From NCBI GenBank assembly GCA_021813585.1, contig JAKAJV010000046.1, forward strand, positions 1-55,206: a stretch of DNA of 55,206 bases, written 5' to 3'. The notes beneath the pieces were generated by a model. The model saw only the letters and a list, made by a program, of their open reading frames with translations. It was not told the origin of the DNA and did no database searches. How positions within the stretch are numbered: the first letter of the stretch is position 1; each line of letters begins with the position of its first letter. Shown piece after piece: positions 1-8,051 of the stretch. A program made the translations under genes and the position numbers. The DNA is from Bacteroidota bacterium. GTDB taxonomy: Bacteria; Bacteroidota; Ignavibacteria; Ignavibacteriales; Ignavibacteriaceae.

Positions 1-44
1 TTGACAAGAGTTCTTTAAGATTGTAAAGCAAAACATCAAAATAT

Positions 45-112
45 GCCCCGGTAGCTCAGTATGGATAGAGCATCCCGAAAGCATTCGGGACTAAACTGTT
101 GGTCGGGGGGAA
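45..112 (+). pseudogene. Degenerate tRNA-Arg copy disrupted by a palindrome
   Basis: Bases 45-72 match the acceptor 5' half and D arm of the intact tRNA at 157-231. The eight bases that should form the 5' side of the anticodon arm are replaced by an 18-base perfect palindrome (73-90). The sequence then rejoins at CTAAACTGTTGGTCGG (91-106), but the T arm and the 3' acceptor strand are missing. The molecule cannot form a cloverleaf, so it is a dead copy. Loss of function is inferred from the missing arms. Confidence 0.8.
73..90. repeat. Palindromic insert TCCCGAA-AGCA-TTCGGGA in the dead tRNA
   Basis: A perfect 7-bp stem (TCCCGAA / TTCGGGA) with a 4-base AGCA loop sits exactly where the intact tRNA has its anticodon 5' strand. 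It looks like a small REP-type palindrome, or a template-switch product made during duplication. No second copy was noticed elsewhere in the window. Confidence 0.6.
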
Positions 113-141
113 TTGACAAGAGTTCTTTAAGATTGTAAAAC
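113..141 (+). promoter_or_regulatory. Promoter-like site for tRNA-Arg
   Basis: TTGACA (113-118), a 17-base spacer and TAAAAC (136-141) end 15 bases before the tRNA. The spacing is ideal for a housekeeping sigma factor. The duplicated unit has the same arrangement at 1-29, with TAAAGC as the -10. Many Bacteroidota use a different consensus, so this is suggestive only. Confidence 0.5.
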
Positions 142-156
142 AAAACATCAAAATAT

Positions 157-231
157 GCCCCGGTAGCTCAGTATGGATAGAGCAGCAGTTTCCTAAACTG
201 TTGGTCGGAGGTTCGAATCCTCTCCGGGGTA
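157..231 (+). tRNA. tRNA-Arg (anticodon CCU)
   Basis: The sequence folds as a cloverleaf. The acceptor pairs GCCCCGG with CCGGGGT, with discriminator A at 231. The D arm is GCTC/GAGC. The anticodon stem GCAGT/ACTGT encloses loop TTCCTAA, giving anticodon CCT. The T arm GGAGG/CCTCT encloses TTCGAAT. The 3' CCA is not encoded and would be added after transcription. It decodes the rare arginine codon AGG. A broken copy lies immediately upstream. Confidence 0.95.
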
Positions 232-423
232 CAAAAAATCCCTGTTTTAACAAATTTGTGCAAGTGAATTACTAAATATTATCATGCGGTTACTAAACGC
301 ACCGGCGGGAAAGTAGATTCGTTTTTATATTATCTGTATATTAAATTATGAAAAGTTAAGTTCATATTTTATGAAATCAAATAATTGAGAAAATTAATCA
401 ACACACACAATTGGGGAATTGTA

Positions 424-3400
424 ATGAGAAATCAAAAATATATTTGCTTTGTTTTTTTATTCCTTCTCTGCAGTCTAACTAACTACGCGCAGGGCACCCA
501 TGTAAGGCTTCCCCGGTTTTCCGTCAGTCCTTATTTCGATGAGCAGGTATTAACTTTTAATTATTACCCCGAAGTAAGAATTCAGATAAATGCGCCTCCG
601 ACAAATTCATTCGATTCGAATAAGCCGACCGAAATTATTTTCTTTGCACTTCCTAACGGAAACACTATAGAGCAAACCGTGGGCAAAATACTAAAGCCCG
701 GCGATGACTGGCACTTCGATATCCAGCATATAGGTGCACAGACAAGATTCCTGCGCGAACACGATACGACAAATAACATTGTTACCGTTTACCTGGAGAC
801 AGCGCAAAAAAGCTGGCCTTCATGGAGAAGCAAATATTCGAACAATGCCTCTTTAATTAAAGGCATGGCAGACTCGGTTAAGAATATTTTTTACAAATAC
901 AATCCTTTCATCGTACTTAGCGGGCACAGCGGCGGCGGCGGATTTACATTCAGCTATATGAACAGCGTCTCAAATATTCCCGACGAGGTAAAAAGAATTT
1001 CGTTCATAGACAGCGATTATAATTACGATAACAGCTACGGAAGCAAAATACTAAATTGGCTTAATGCATCAAGCGATCATTTTTTAAGCGTAATTGCATA
1101 TAACGACAGTGTCGCTTTGTATAACGGGCAGCCGGTTGTAAGCCCCACCGGCGGAACTTGGTACCGGAGTAAAATGATGCAGGCTTACCTTGCTAACTAT
1201 TTCAATTTTACTTTTACAGAAGATACCAGTCTTATTACTTACACCGCGCTGGAAGGCAGAATAAAAATCATTCTGAAAAAAAATCCGACGCGTGCAATAC
1301 TTCATACGGTGCAGGTGGAGCTTAACGGTTTTATCCAGGGAATTTTTTCCGGTACTCCACTCGAAGGGAAGGATTATGTTTATTACGGCAGCCGGGCATA
1401 TTCAAGGTGGATTCAGAACGATGTTCCACTGCCTCACGATTTAAACATCCCGGCACGCCCGGCAACGGCTATAACCGGCTCCCAGTTTATGAAGGAAGTT
1501 GAGAATATGGCATTCGATGAAAGGGAGAATGAAATTTACAATGAGGTTTCCAGCGGCAATATACCGGACTTTCTGAGAAACTTAATTACTGTTAAAGATA
1601 CTGTTAAAGACGCTGCCGGAAAAACGCATATCATCTTTTACCAGGTAATGCCGGATTATCTCGCAATAGGAAGCAACGATGATTATTGCAGGATTCCGAC
1701 CGGGCCGATTACTGCGCAAAAGCTGGCTCTTCTGTTCGGCGCCAATCTTCCTACATGCCAACTGGTAGACGACATCTATAAAAATTCCACTGTAAAACTA
1801 GAGCCGGTAACTTATCCGTGGTCCGATGCCAGCGTTACCATTCCGAAATTCCGGCAACACAGTTACGCAATTGACTCCCAAAGAGTGGCTGCCGGCGGAT
1901 TAAAAGGCGAACTGACCGGCGGAATAAAAAAGGATGTTGTACTGAGTAATAAAATTATCGATCCCGCCCGGCCTAACCATGTCTGCATATACGGCTGGCA
2001 TCAGTTGAACGGAATCCCGATTCAGCCTCTGACTAATATTCATCTTAATACTTACGACGATTACAGCCACGGCATTCGTTTTATAAATAATGAAGTGCTG
2101 GTTGACAGCGTGATTATGACTGTGCCCCAGATATTGAAAGACCCGGTGCTCTATAAAATATTAAGCAACGAAAACAGCCCGATGACCCAGCCGAGTTATC
2201 TTACCGACAGCAGCATCCCGCAGCAGCCGAAATCCTTCGGCATTGTTTGCGCCGGCAGCAGCCAATTGAAGATAATAGTAAAGCCGGACACTCTTGCAAA
2301 ACAGTATTATGTTTATCTTAGCGGCGATGGGATAAACTTCGGCAGCCCGCTTATATTGTCTCCAAGCGACTTGACAATTAATAACTTAAAGAACGATTCA
2401 ATTTATTTTATAAAGATTAAGGCGGTTAATACTGCAGGTGAGTCGCCTGAATCCGAAGTGCTTGCGGGAATTCCGGTGCAAATTTCCAGGCCGGTTATTT
2501 TAATTATCAACGGGTTCGACAGGAACTCTGCCGGCAACACACATAATTTTATACGACAGCACGGCAGCGCATTTTTTGCTGGAGGCTACACGTTCGAATC
2601 AGCCACTAACGACGCAGTTATTGACGGACTCTTTTCTTTGAAAGATTACCAGGTAGCCGATTATATTCTCGGAGATGAAAGCACTGCAGATGAAACCTTT
2701 AGTAATTCCGAGCAAGCGAAGGTTAGAGACTTTCTGGATGACGGCGGCAAACTTTTTGTCTCCGGCTCGGAGATTGCATGGGACCTCGACTACAAAGGCC
2801 TGGCTTCCGATAAAAATTTTATTTGGAATTTCTTAAAGATAAAATATGTTGCCGATGCGCCGGGCGGGCAGTCCGGTGTTTATTATAAAGCAGAACCGAC
2901 GGTTAATTCAATAGCGGCCGGCCTGCCGCAGTTCTTTTTTGATAACGGAACACACGGGACAATAAATGTTCTTTGGCCAGATCTTGTTCTGCCGGTTAAC
3001 GGCGGTGCAGGTTTTATGAAATTCTCCGGCGTGGATACAGCCTCCGGCGTTTGCGGAGTTAACTACGAAGGCTTATTCCCCAGCGGCAGCAAGCCCGGCA
3101 AAGTAGTTTGCCTTACATTCCCTTTCGAGACGGTTTACCCCGACAGCATCCGTGCACGGCTGTTGGGAAAGATAATGGATTTTTTCAACCGGGTTACCGG
3201 CGTTGATGATGCGTTAAAAAATAATCTGCCCGGCAAGTTTATGCTTTATCAAAACTATCCTAATCCTTTTAATCCGGCCACAACTATTAAATATGTAATA
3301 CCTGGTTTCCCCGCAGCGAATTCTGTTAAGGTGAGTTTAATAGTTTACGACATTCTGGGCAACCGGGTTGCTACTTTGGTAAATGATAATAAGCAGCCCG

Positions 3401-3510
3401 GAATTTACGAGGTTGAATTTAACGGCTCGCAGCTGGCAAGCGGTGTGTACGTTTATAGACTGTCGGCCGGAAATTACAGCTCGATGAAGAAACTGGTTTT
3501 GTTAAAATAA
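424..3510 (+). CDS. Secreted multidomain hydrolase-like protein with T9SS sorting domain
   Basis: About 1028 residues. I chose the ATG at 424 rather than the in-frame TTG at 385, because it puts a clean signal peptide at the N-terminus (basic start, hydrophobic core, cleavage after NYAQ) behind a GGGGA-like ribosome site. The N-terminal third contains the nucleophile-elbow motif GHSGGG (serine near residue 169), typical of alpha/beta hydrolases. A fibronectin type III-like segment follows near residues 640-695. Next comes an alpha/beta domain beginning VILIINGFDR, of the kind seen in secreted amidase and xanthan-lyase-like proteins. The last 90 residues are a classic T9SS type A sorting domain (YPNPFNPATTIKY, then GVYVYRL and a basic end). 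It should be exported through the inner membrane by Sec and across the outer membrane by T9SS. The substrate is unknown, and I could not place the acid and histidine of a triad. Confidence 0.85.
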   Translation: MRNQKYICFVFLFLLCSLTNYAQGTHVRLPRFSVSPYFDEQVLTFNYYPEVRIQINAPPTNSFDSNKPTEIIFFALPNGNTIEQTVGKILKPGDDWHFDIQHIGAQTRFLREHDTTNNIVTVYLETAQKSWPSWRSKYSNNASLIKGMADSVKNIFYKYNPFIVLSGHSGGGGFTFSYMNSVSNIPDEVKRISFIDSDYNYDNSYGSKILNWLNASSDHFLSVIAYNDSVALYNGQPVVSPTGGTWYRSKMMQAYLANYFNFTFTEDTSLITYTALEGRIKIILKKNPTRAILHTVQVELNGFIQGIFSGTPLEGKDYVYYGSRAYSRWIQNDVPLPHDLNIPARPATAITGSQFMKEVENMAFDERENEIYNEVSSGNIPDFLRNLITVKDTVKDAAGKTHIIFYQVMPDYLAIGSNDDYCRIPTGPITAQKLALLFGANLPTCQLVDDIYKNSTVKLEPVTYPWSDASVTIPKFRQHSYAIDSQRVAAGGLKGELTGGIKKDVVLSNKIIDPARPNHVCIYGWHQLNGIPIQPLTNIHLNTYDDYSHGIRFINNEVLVDSVIMTVPQILKDPVLYKILSNENSPMTQPSYLTDSSIPQQPKSFGIVCAGSSQLKIIVKPDTLAKQYYVYLSGDGINFGSPLILSPSDLTINNLKNDSIYFIKIKAVNTAGESPESEVLAGIPVQISRPVILIINGFDRNSAGNTHNFIRQHGSAFFAGGYTFESATNDAVIDGLFSLKDYQVADYILGDESTADETFSNSEQAKVRDFLDDGGKLFVSGSEIAWDLDYKGLASDKNFIWNFLKIKYVADAPGGQSGVYYKAEPTVNSIAAGLPQFFFDNGTHGTINVLWPDLVLPVNGGAGFMKFSGVDTASGVCGVNYEGLFPSGSKPGKVVCLTFPFETVYPDSIRARLLGKIMDFFNRVTGVDDALKNNLPGKFMLYQNYPNPFNPATTIKYVIPGFPAANSVKVSLIVYDILGNRVATLVNDNKQPGIYEVEFNGSQLASGVYVYRLSAGNYSSMKKLVLLK

Positions 3511-3555
3511 ATATTAATTTGTAATTTATTTCTAATTTATTAAAATAAAAACACA

Positions 3556-4257
3556 ATGGTATTCCTTCCGGGAACAGACAAGCAAATAGAAATTTTATTT
3601 AAAACCATTCCGCAGGGATTTTCTTCAGCTCTCATAGTCGGCCCCGGCTGCGAAGAGATAGCTCGAATGATAATTGAAAAGTATTCGTCGGATGTAACCG
3701 TAATTGTTGATGACTACGATTCTCTTCTAACCGCCCGGCTTAAACTTTCGGGGATGAAAGGAATTTCGGTTAGAATGATGGAATACGACAACACGGATTT
3801 TATAACTCCGAAATTTGATTTGATATTTGCCCAGGCCTCCATTTCACACAGCAGGAGGAACAAAATTGTTAAAGAAATAAAGCGCATCCTAAAACCCGAA
3901 GGCTATTTCTGCGTCGGGGAAAACGTCAGCCTCTCGGATGAGGTACCGGCATTCGTTAGGGACATATGGGAAAATTCGGGCATCGAGCCGCTGAATTGGA
4001 AATACGCCGAAAAATATTACCGTGAGAGAGGATTCAAAGTCTATAACGAGTTCGATCTTTCCTTTACACTGAAAGAATTTTACGGGTTAAGCGAAAAAAT
4101 GCTCGAAGAAAATTTAGAATCGCTTACCGAAAGCGAAAGATCGTACTACAAAAAATTATTAAAACAAATCGGCCATGAGTCTAATGCTTACTTAAACCTC
4201 GGCGGCGATAAATATATGGGATTCAGGATGTTTATTCTTAGGAAAGGCAAGGCATGA
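3556..4257 (+). CDS. Class I SAM-dependent methyltransferase
   Basis: 233 residues. A Rossmann-type start (SALIVGPGCEEIARMI) provides the glycine-rich SAM loop. It is followed by an acidic strand end (VIVDDYD) and, after a FDLIFAQ strand, by the helix IKRILKPEGYFCVGE. This order is typical of methyltransferase family 11/25 proteins. The substrate cannot be read from the sequence. The last four bases overlap the first four of rlmD (ATGA), so the two are probably translationally coupled and may act in the same RNA-modification context. That role is inference. Confidence 0.75.
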   Translation: MVFLPGTDKQIEILFKTIPQGFSSALIVGPGCEEIARMIIEKYSSDVTVIVDDYDSLLTARLKLSGMKGISVRMMEYDNTDFITPKFDLIFAQASISHSRRNKIVKEIKRILKPEGYFCVGENVSLSDEVPAFVRDIWENSGIEPLNWKYAEKYYRERGFKVYNEFDLSFTLKEFYGLSEKMLEENLESLTESERSYYKKLLKQIGHESNAYLNLGGDKYMGFRMFILRKGKA

Positions 4258-5699
4258 AAAAGGGCGACTTAATTGATCTTGAAATTGAAAAATATGCTTT
4301 CGAGGGAAAGGGAATTGCAAAAATTAATGCAGATAAGAATAAACCGGGAGAAGACGGCACTAAAGAAAATAAGTTTGTTGTATTTGTTGAAGGTGCTTAC
4401 CCAGGTGATAACGTTACAGCCAGGGTGTTAAAGGTTAAAAAATCTTTTGCCGAGGCTGCCGTAATAAAAATTAATTCTCCTTCCCGATTTAGGACCGACG
4501 CGCGATGCATTCATTTCGGCACCTGCGGCGGCTGCAAGCAGCAGGATATGGATTATAATGCACAGGTAAAGTTCAAGCAGGAACAGGTAGAGGAAATTTT
4601 TAGGAAGATGGGCGGCTTTAATAATTTTATTGTTGAAGAAATACTGCCTTCGGAAAAGATTTTCTTCTACAGGAACAAAATGGAGTTTTCTTTTTCGGAC
4701 AAGATGTGGCTTACCAAAGAAGAAATCTCGTCGGGTAAATCTTTTGAAAAAAATTTTGCGCTTGGGCTGCACATCCCCGGAATTTATGACAAGGTGCTGG
4801 ATATAACCCGCTGTTACCTGCAGTCTGAATTGAGTAATAAGATTTTGGATTTGACGAGAACATTCTTCAAGAATAAAAATATCCTCCCGTATTCTACCAA
4901 AACGAATTCAGGCTACCTGAGAAACCTGGTTATAAAAGATTCGCACTACAATAACGACCTGATGGTTAATCTTGTTACATCGGAAGAAAACGACAGCCTG
5001 ATGACAGAGTATGCAGGCTTTTTAATTGAACGGGTTCCTGAAATAACCACTATAGTAAATAACATCAACTTGAAAAAGGCGGCGGTTGCAGCGGGCGATT
5101 ACGAAAGGATATACCACGGCAGCGGATTTATTTATGATGCCATCGGCAGCTATAAATTTAGAGTAAGTGCGAACTCATTTTTCCAGACCAACACTCTACA
5201 AGCTGAGAAGCTTTATAAAACTGCGCTGGATTTTGCCGGACCGGCCGGCGAAGAAACCGTTTACGATTTATATTCAGGCGCAGGCACAATATCAATTTTT
5301 GTTTCGGGCAGGGCTAAAGAAGTTTATGCATTTGAATCCGCAGCATCCGCGGTAAGCGATGCGGAAGAAAATAAAAAAATAAATAATGTACCTAACGTTC
5401 ATTTCTTTACTGCCGATTTATACAAATCTTTTCTCCCGCTCGTTGAAGAAAAAAAGCTCCCTTTACCGCATACGGTAATCCTGGATCCGCCGAGGAGCGG
5501 TATGCATCGGAATACGGTTGACGATGTTATAAAATTAAATCCGGAAAAAATTGTTTATGTAAGCTGCAACCCTGCTACCCAGGTAAGAGACATAAAGCTT
5601 TTTACTCAAGCCGGGTATAATCTGGAAGAAATAAGACCTGTGGATATGTTCCCCCATACTTATCATATCGAAAATGTAGCACTGCTGGAACGAAAATAG
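4254..5699 (+). CDS. rlmD: 23S rRNA (uracil-C5)-methyltransferase RlmD-like
   Basis: 481 residues. The N-terminal 70 residues form a TRAM-like RNA-binding segment. Cysteines 85, 91, 94 (CIHFGTCGGC) and 187 match the four ligands of the [4Fe-4S] cluster in the RlmD/TrmA family. The SAM-binding motif is DLYSGAGT (near 338), with DPPRSG near 411 and the catalytic cysteine in VSCNP (Cys438). The family methylates C5 of uridine in 23S rRNA or tRNA. The choice of RlmD over RlmC or TrmA rests on the cluster plus TRAM architecture. The gene abuts the convergent HEPN gene with no spacer: its stop ends at 5699 and the other stop begins at 5700. Confidence 0.88.
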   Translation: MKKGDLIDLEIEKYAFEGKGIAKINADKNKPGEDGTKENKFVVFVEGAYPGDNVTARVLKVKKSFAEAAVIKINSPSRFRTDARCIHFGTCGGCKQQDMDYNAQVKFKQEQVEEIFRKMGGFNNFIVEEILPSEKIFFYRNKMEFSFSDKMWLTKEEISSGKSFEKNFALGLHIPGIYDKVLDITRCYLQSELSNKILDLTRTFFKNKNILPYSTKTNSGYLRNLVIKDSHYNNDLMVNLVTSEENDSLMTEYAGFLIERVPEITTIVNNINLKKAAVAAGDYERIYHGSGFIYDAIGSYKFRVSANSFFQTNTLQAEKLYKTALDFAGPAGEETVYDLYSGAGTISIFVSGRAKEVYAFESAASAVSDAEENKKINNVPNVHFFTADLYKSFLPLVEEKKLPLPHTVILDPPRSGMHRNTVDDVIKLNPEKIVYVSCNPATQVRDIKLFTQAGYNLEEIRPVDMFPHTYHIENVALLERK

Positions 5700-6077
5700 C
5701 TACTTGATATTCAAAAACACTTCAATTTTAGACACAAATTTTTCTCCCTCTTTCAATAACTGTTCCGCTTCGGACTTATCAATTACAAATGTGAAATTAT
5801 AATCGCTAAGTTGCCTCTTATCAAATGCTCTATTTAATTCTCTACCCATTTCTTTGGGAAAAATACCTGTCTTTGTAAAATTTTCTCCGAATGCTGAAAT
5901 AACCATTTTATGAGATGAATAACTTAGATGCCTTGATAATAAAGCTGCCTGAGATGCAAAAAACATAGCATAATAGCTTCTTGAAACAGAAGACTCATAG
6001 TCTCCTTCTTCAAGAGGCAATTTCGCAGAAAGCAAATACCTTTCTGCTCTTTTAATTAAGGAACTAATTTCGTTCAT
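5700..6077 (-). CDS. HEPN domain protein of an MNT/HEPN pair
   Basis: 125 residues. The helix SRSYYAMFFASQAALL and the later RQLSDYNFTF...AEQLLKEGEKFV segment match the HEPN family (PF05168 type). The R-x4-6-H ribonuclease motif is not visible, so this belongs to the group of minimal HEPN partners whose catalytic role is doubtful. Its start overlaps the end of the nucleotidyltransferase gene by four bases (ATGA), the standard layout of MNT/HEPN toxin-antitoxin modules. In that family the MNT partner can modify and silence the HEPN partner; whether this pair is toxic is unknown. Confidence 0.8.
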   Translation of the reverse strand: MNEISSLIKRAERYLLSAKLPLEEGDYESSVSRSYYAMFFASQAALLSRHLSYSSHKMVISAFGENFTKTGIFPKEMGRELNRAFDKRQLSDYNFTFVIDKSEAEQLLKEGEKFVSKIEVFLNIK

Positions 6078-6388
6078 TGCTCTAACCCTTCGCGGCGAAC
6101 ATTTAATAGTAATGGGCTATTTAATGACTCGTATTCAGCAATAGTAATAGGAAAGACAGAGATCAAGATATTATATTTCAAATTAATATTATTAATGATA
6201 TCTATCATTCTGTCGATTTCTTTTCCGGGTGTTTCCATTTCATTAAGCACCACTAATAAATCAATATCGGAATCAGAATTAAAATCACCTCGCGCATAAG
6301 AACCATAGAGAATTAACTTAACGAGATTTCCATTATAAATCCTCTTCAATTCTTCACGAAATTCCTTTATTATTTGATTTACTTCCAT
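6074..6388 (-). CDS. Minimal nucleotidyltransferase (MNT) of an MNT/HEPN pair
   Basis: 104 residues. The motif GSYARGDFNSDSDIDLLV is the G-S-x(n)-D-x-D signature of polymerase-beta-like minimal nucleotidyltransferases, with the two metal-binding aspartates in SDIDLL. It lies upstream of, and overlaps, the HEPN gene. It starts 25 bases after the rsmI-like gene ends on the same strand, so all three could share a transcript. Known MNT partners act as antitoxins by adding nucleotides to the HEPN protein; that role here is inferred from the family. Confidence 0.82.
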   Translation of the reverse strand: MEVNQIIKEFREELKRIYNGNLVKLILYGSYARGDFNSDSDIDLLVVLNEMETPGKEIDRMIDIINNINLKYNILISVFPITIAEYESLNSPLLLNVRREGLEQ

Positions 6389-6413
6389 ATTATATCAAAG
6401 CTTTTATTAAAAT

Positions 6414-7097
6414 CTAATAATTTTTCATATTATTTAAAATCAAAACAAATTCACCCTTTAGCTTTCTATCTTCAGCTATCCTCAAAATCTCAATTGCATT
6501 TCCACGGTAGAACTCTTCATTCTCCATCGTCAGTTGATAAGCCAGCACTATAGGGATATTTTTTCCCAAAATTTTTACTACGTCTTCCAAAAGGCTTTTC
6601 AGCCGGTAAGGCGTATCCATCAGTACTATTACTTCCTTAATATTTTTCAGTTTGAATAGCTGCTGACGCCTAACATTTTTTTTGGGAGAAAGCCATCCGT
6701 AGTAATAGAACTTTTCAAAGTCAAGCCCGGAACCAATAAGCGCAGGAAGCAGAGAATTTGCGCCCGGTACGGGAACAACTTTTATTTTCTGCGATATGCA
6801 AACATCTGCAAGCAAATGCCCGGGGTCTGAAAAAAGAGGAGTACCGCAGTCCGAAATTAACGCAGCCGACTTATTGCCGGTTAATCTTAAAAGGATATCG
6901 TTAACGGCGTCTTTTTCATTATGCTCATTTAAGGTTATGAGTTCTTTATCTATACCGTAGTGAGCAAGAAGTCTGTGCGCTTCCTTAAGCTCTTCGCAAA
7001 TAATAAAGTCCGCATTCCTTAAGACCTCCAATGCGCGAATGGTAATATCGCCGTAATTTCCTATCGGCGTAGAAACAAGATAAAGGCTTCCTTTCAT
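6414..7097 (-). CDS. rsmI: RsmI-family tetrapyrrole-methylase-fold methyltransferase
   Basis: The start at 7097 puts the conserved opening MKGSLYLVSTPIGNYGDIT at the N-terminus; an in-frame upstream codon at 7124 would add nine unconserved residues. The family hallmarks STPIGN, LISDCGTPLFSDPG and VPVPGANSLLPAL are all present. RsmI 2'-O-methylates C1402 of 16S rRNA. At 227 residues it lacks the roughly 50-residue C-terminal domain of the Escherichia coli enzyme, as do many Bacteroidota homologues. The same phylum also has a sister SAM-methyltransferase of this size, so the exact substrate is less certain than the fold. Confidence 0.75.
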   Translation of the reverse strand: MKGSLYLVSTPIGNYGDITIRALEVLRNADFIICEELKEAHRLLAHYGIDKELITLNEHNEKDAVNDILLRLTGNKSAALISDCGTPLFSDPGHLLADVCISQKIKVVPVPGANSLLPALIGSGLDFEKFYYYGWLSPKKNVRRQQLFKLKNIKEVIVLMDTPYRLKSLLEDVVKILGKNIPIVLAYQLTMENEEFYRGNAIEILRIAEDRKLKGEFVLILNNMKNY

Positions 7098-7212
7098 GGG
7101 TCTAAAAATAACAAAAGCCTGCAAAATAACATCCGGTAAAAGAAATTTTTAATTATTATATCATTTAATTTCTTCTTAATTTTAATGCGTTTTTAATCAT
7201 CAATGGGGATGA

Positions 7213-8016
7213 ATGAAGGAAGCTAAAATTTTTTGGATTGCCGCAGTTGTTATTACAATTGCAAGCGCATATTATCAGAGAATAACCGGTCCAACCTACC
7301 CGGTAACAGGAAAAATTTCTTTTGTGCAAAAAGAAATTCCTTACAGGCTTGAAAGGAGCCACTCAAGCTCGGATGATTATTTGGTTTCAATTAAGACAGG
7401 CGATCCCGCCGTCTCCGGTATACTGATATGGCAGCGTTACAAGACAAACGATGCATGGATACAAGCGCCCATGAATTATAGCGATGGAAGCCTTGCCGCG
7501 CATTTGCCGAAGCAGCCGCCGGCAGGTAAGCTCCTCTATAAAGTCATACTTAGCAGCGGCGGGCAAAAAATTTCAGTTCCAGAGGACCGGCCTGTAGTAA
7601 TTAGATTTAAGAACGACGTCCCGTTGTTCATCTTAATACCGCACGTACTGGCTATGTTCGGCGCTATGCTTCTTTCCACAAGAACCGGGCTGGAATGCTT
7701 TAATAAAGAAGCAGCCCTTAAAAAATATACTAACTGGACTCTGGTGTTTTTAATTGCCGGAGGTATGGTTCTCGGCCCCATTACACAGTACTATGCTTTT
7801 GGCGCATTGTGGACGGGAATCCCGTTCGGAACCGATTTGACAGACAATAAAACTCTTATTGCACTGGTTGGCTGGATTGCCGCCGCAATATCCATCAACA
7901 AATTCAGCAAACCGAAAATCTGGATTTTGTCTGCTTCCGTTCTGCTGCTTGTTGTTTTCTTAATCCCTCACAGCACGTTCGGCTCTGAATTGGATTACAG
8001 CAAAATGAATAATTAA
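7213..8016 (+). CDS. Uncharacterised membrane protein
   Basis: 267 residues, not recognised as a named family. There is one N-terminal hydrophobic segment (IFWIAAVVITIASAYY). A soluble, probably periplasmic beta-rich region of about 115 residues follows. The C-terminal half has four hydrophobic segments (near 133-150, 172-190, 212-228 and 236-250). The conserved-looking polar stretch LWTGIPFGTDLTDNK between two membrane segments may be functional. It is followed 35 bases later by the secreted subtilase on the same strand. No catalytic motif is visible. Confidence 0.65.
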   Translation: MKEAKIFWIAAVVITIASAYYQRITGPTYPVTGKISFVQKEIPYRLERSHSSSDDYLVSIKTGDPAVSGILIWQRYKTNDAWIQAPMNYSDGSLAAHLPKQPPAGKLLYKVILSSGGQKISVPEDRPVVIRFKNDVPLFILIPHVLAMFGAMLLSTRTGLECFNKEAALKKYTNWTLVFLIAGGMVLGPITQYYAFGALWTGIPFGTDLTDNKTLIALVGWIAAAISINKFSKPKIWILSASVLLLVVFLIPHSTFGSELDYSKMNN

Positions 8017-8051
8017 AAAATAATCTATAAAAAAAAATCAAAAGGTGGAAA

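Larger units (their letters stand above)
1..184. repeat. Tandem direct duplication carrying the tRNA-Arg locus
   Basis: Positions 1-72 and 113-184 are the same sequence at an offset of 112 bases, with a single visible difference (G at 28 versus A at 140). Each unit holds a promoter-like TTGACA, a spacer and the first 28 bases of a tRNA. The units diverge after base 72, where the first copy has a palindrome instead of the anticodon arm. The window edge cuts into the left unit, so the duplication may extend further left. Confidence 0.85.

Noticed and set aside
4428-4772. Reverse-strand reading frame inside rlmD
   Set aside because: It lies wholly within a strongly conserved enzyme gene, has no ribosome site and shows no recognisable protein pattern.
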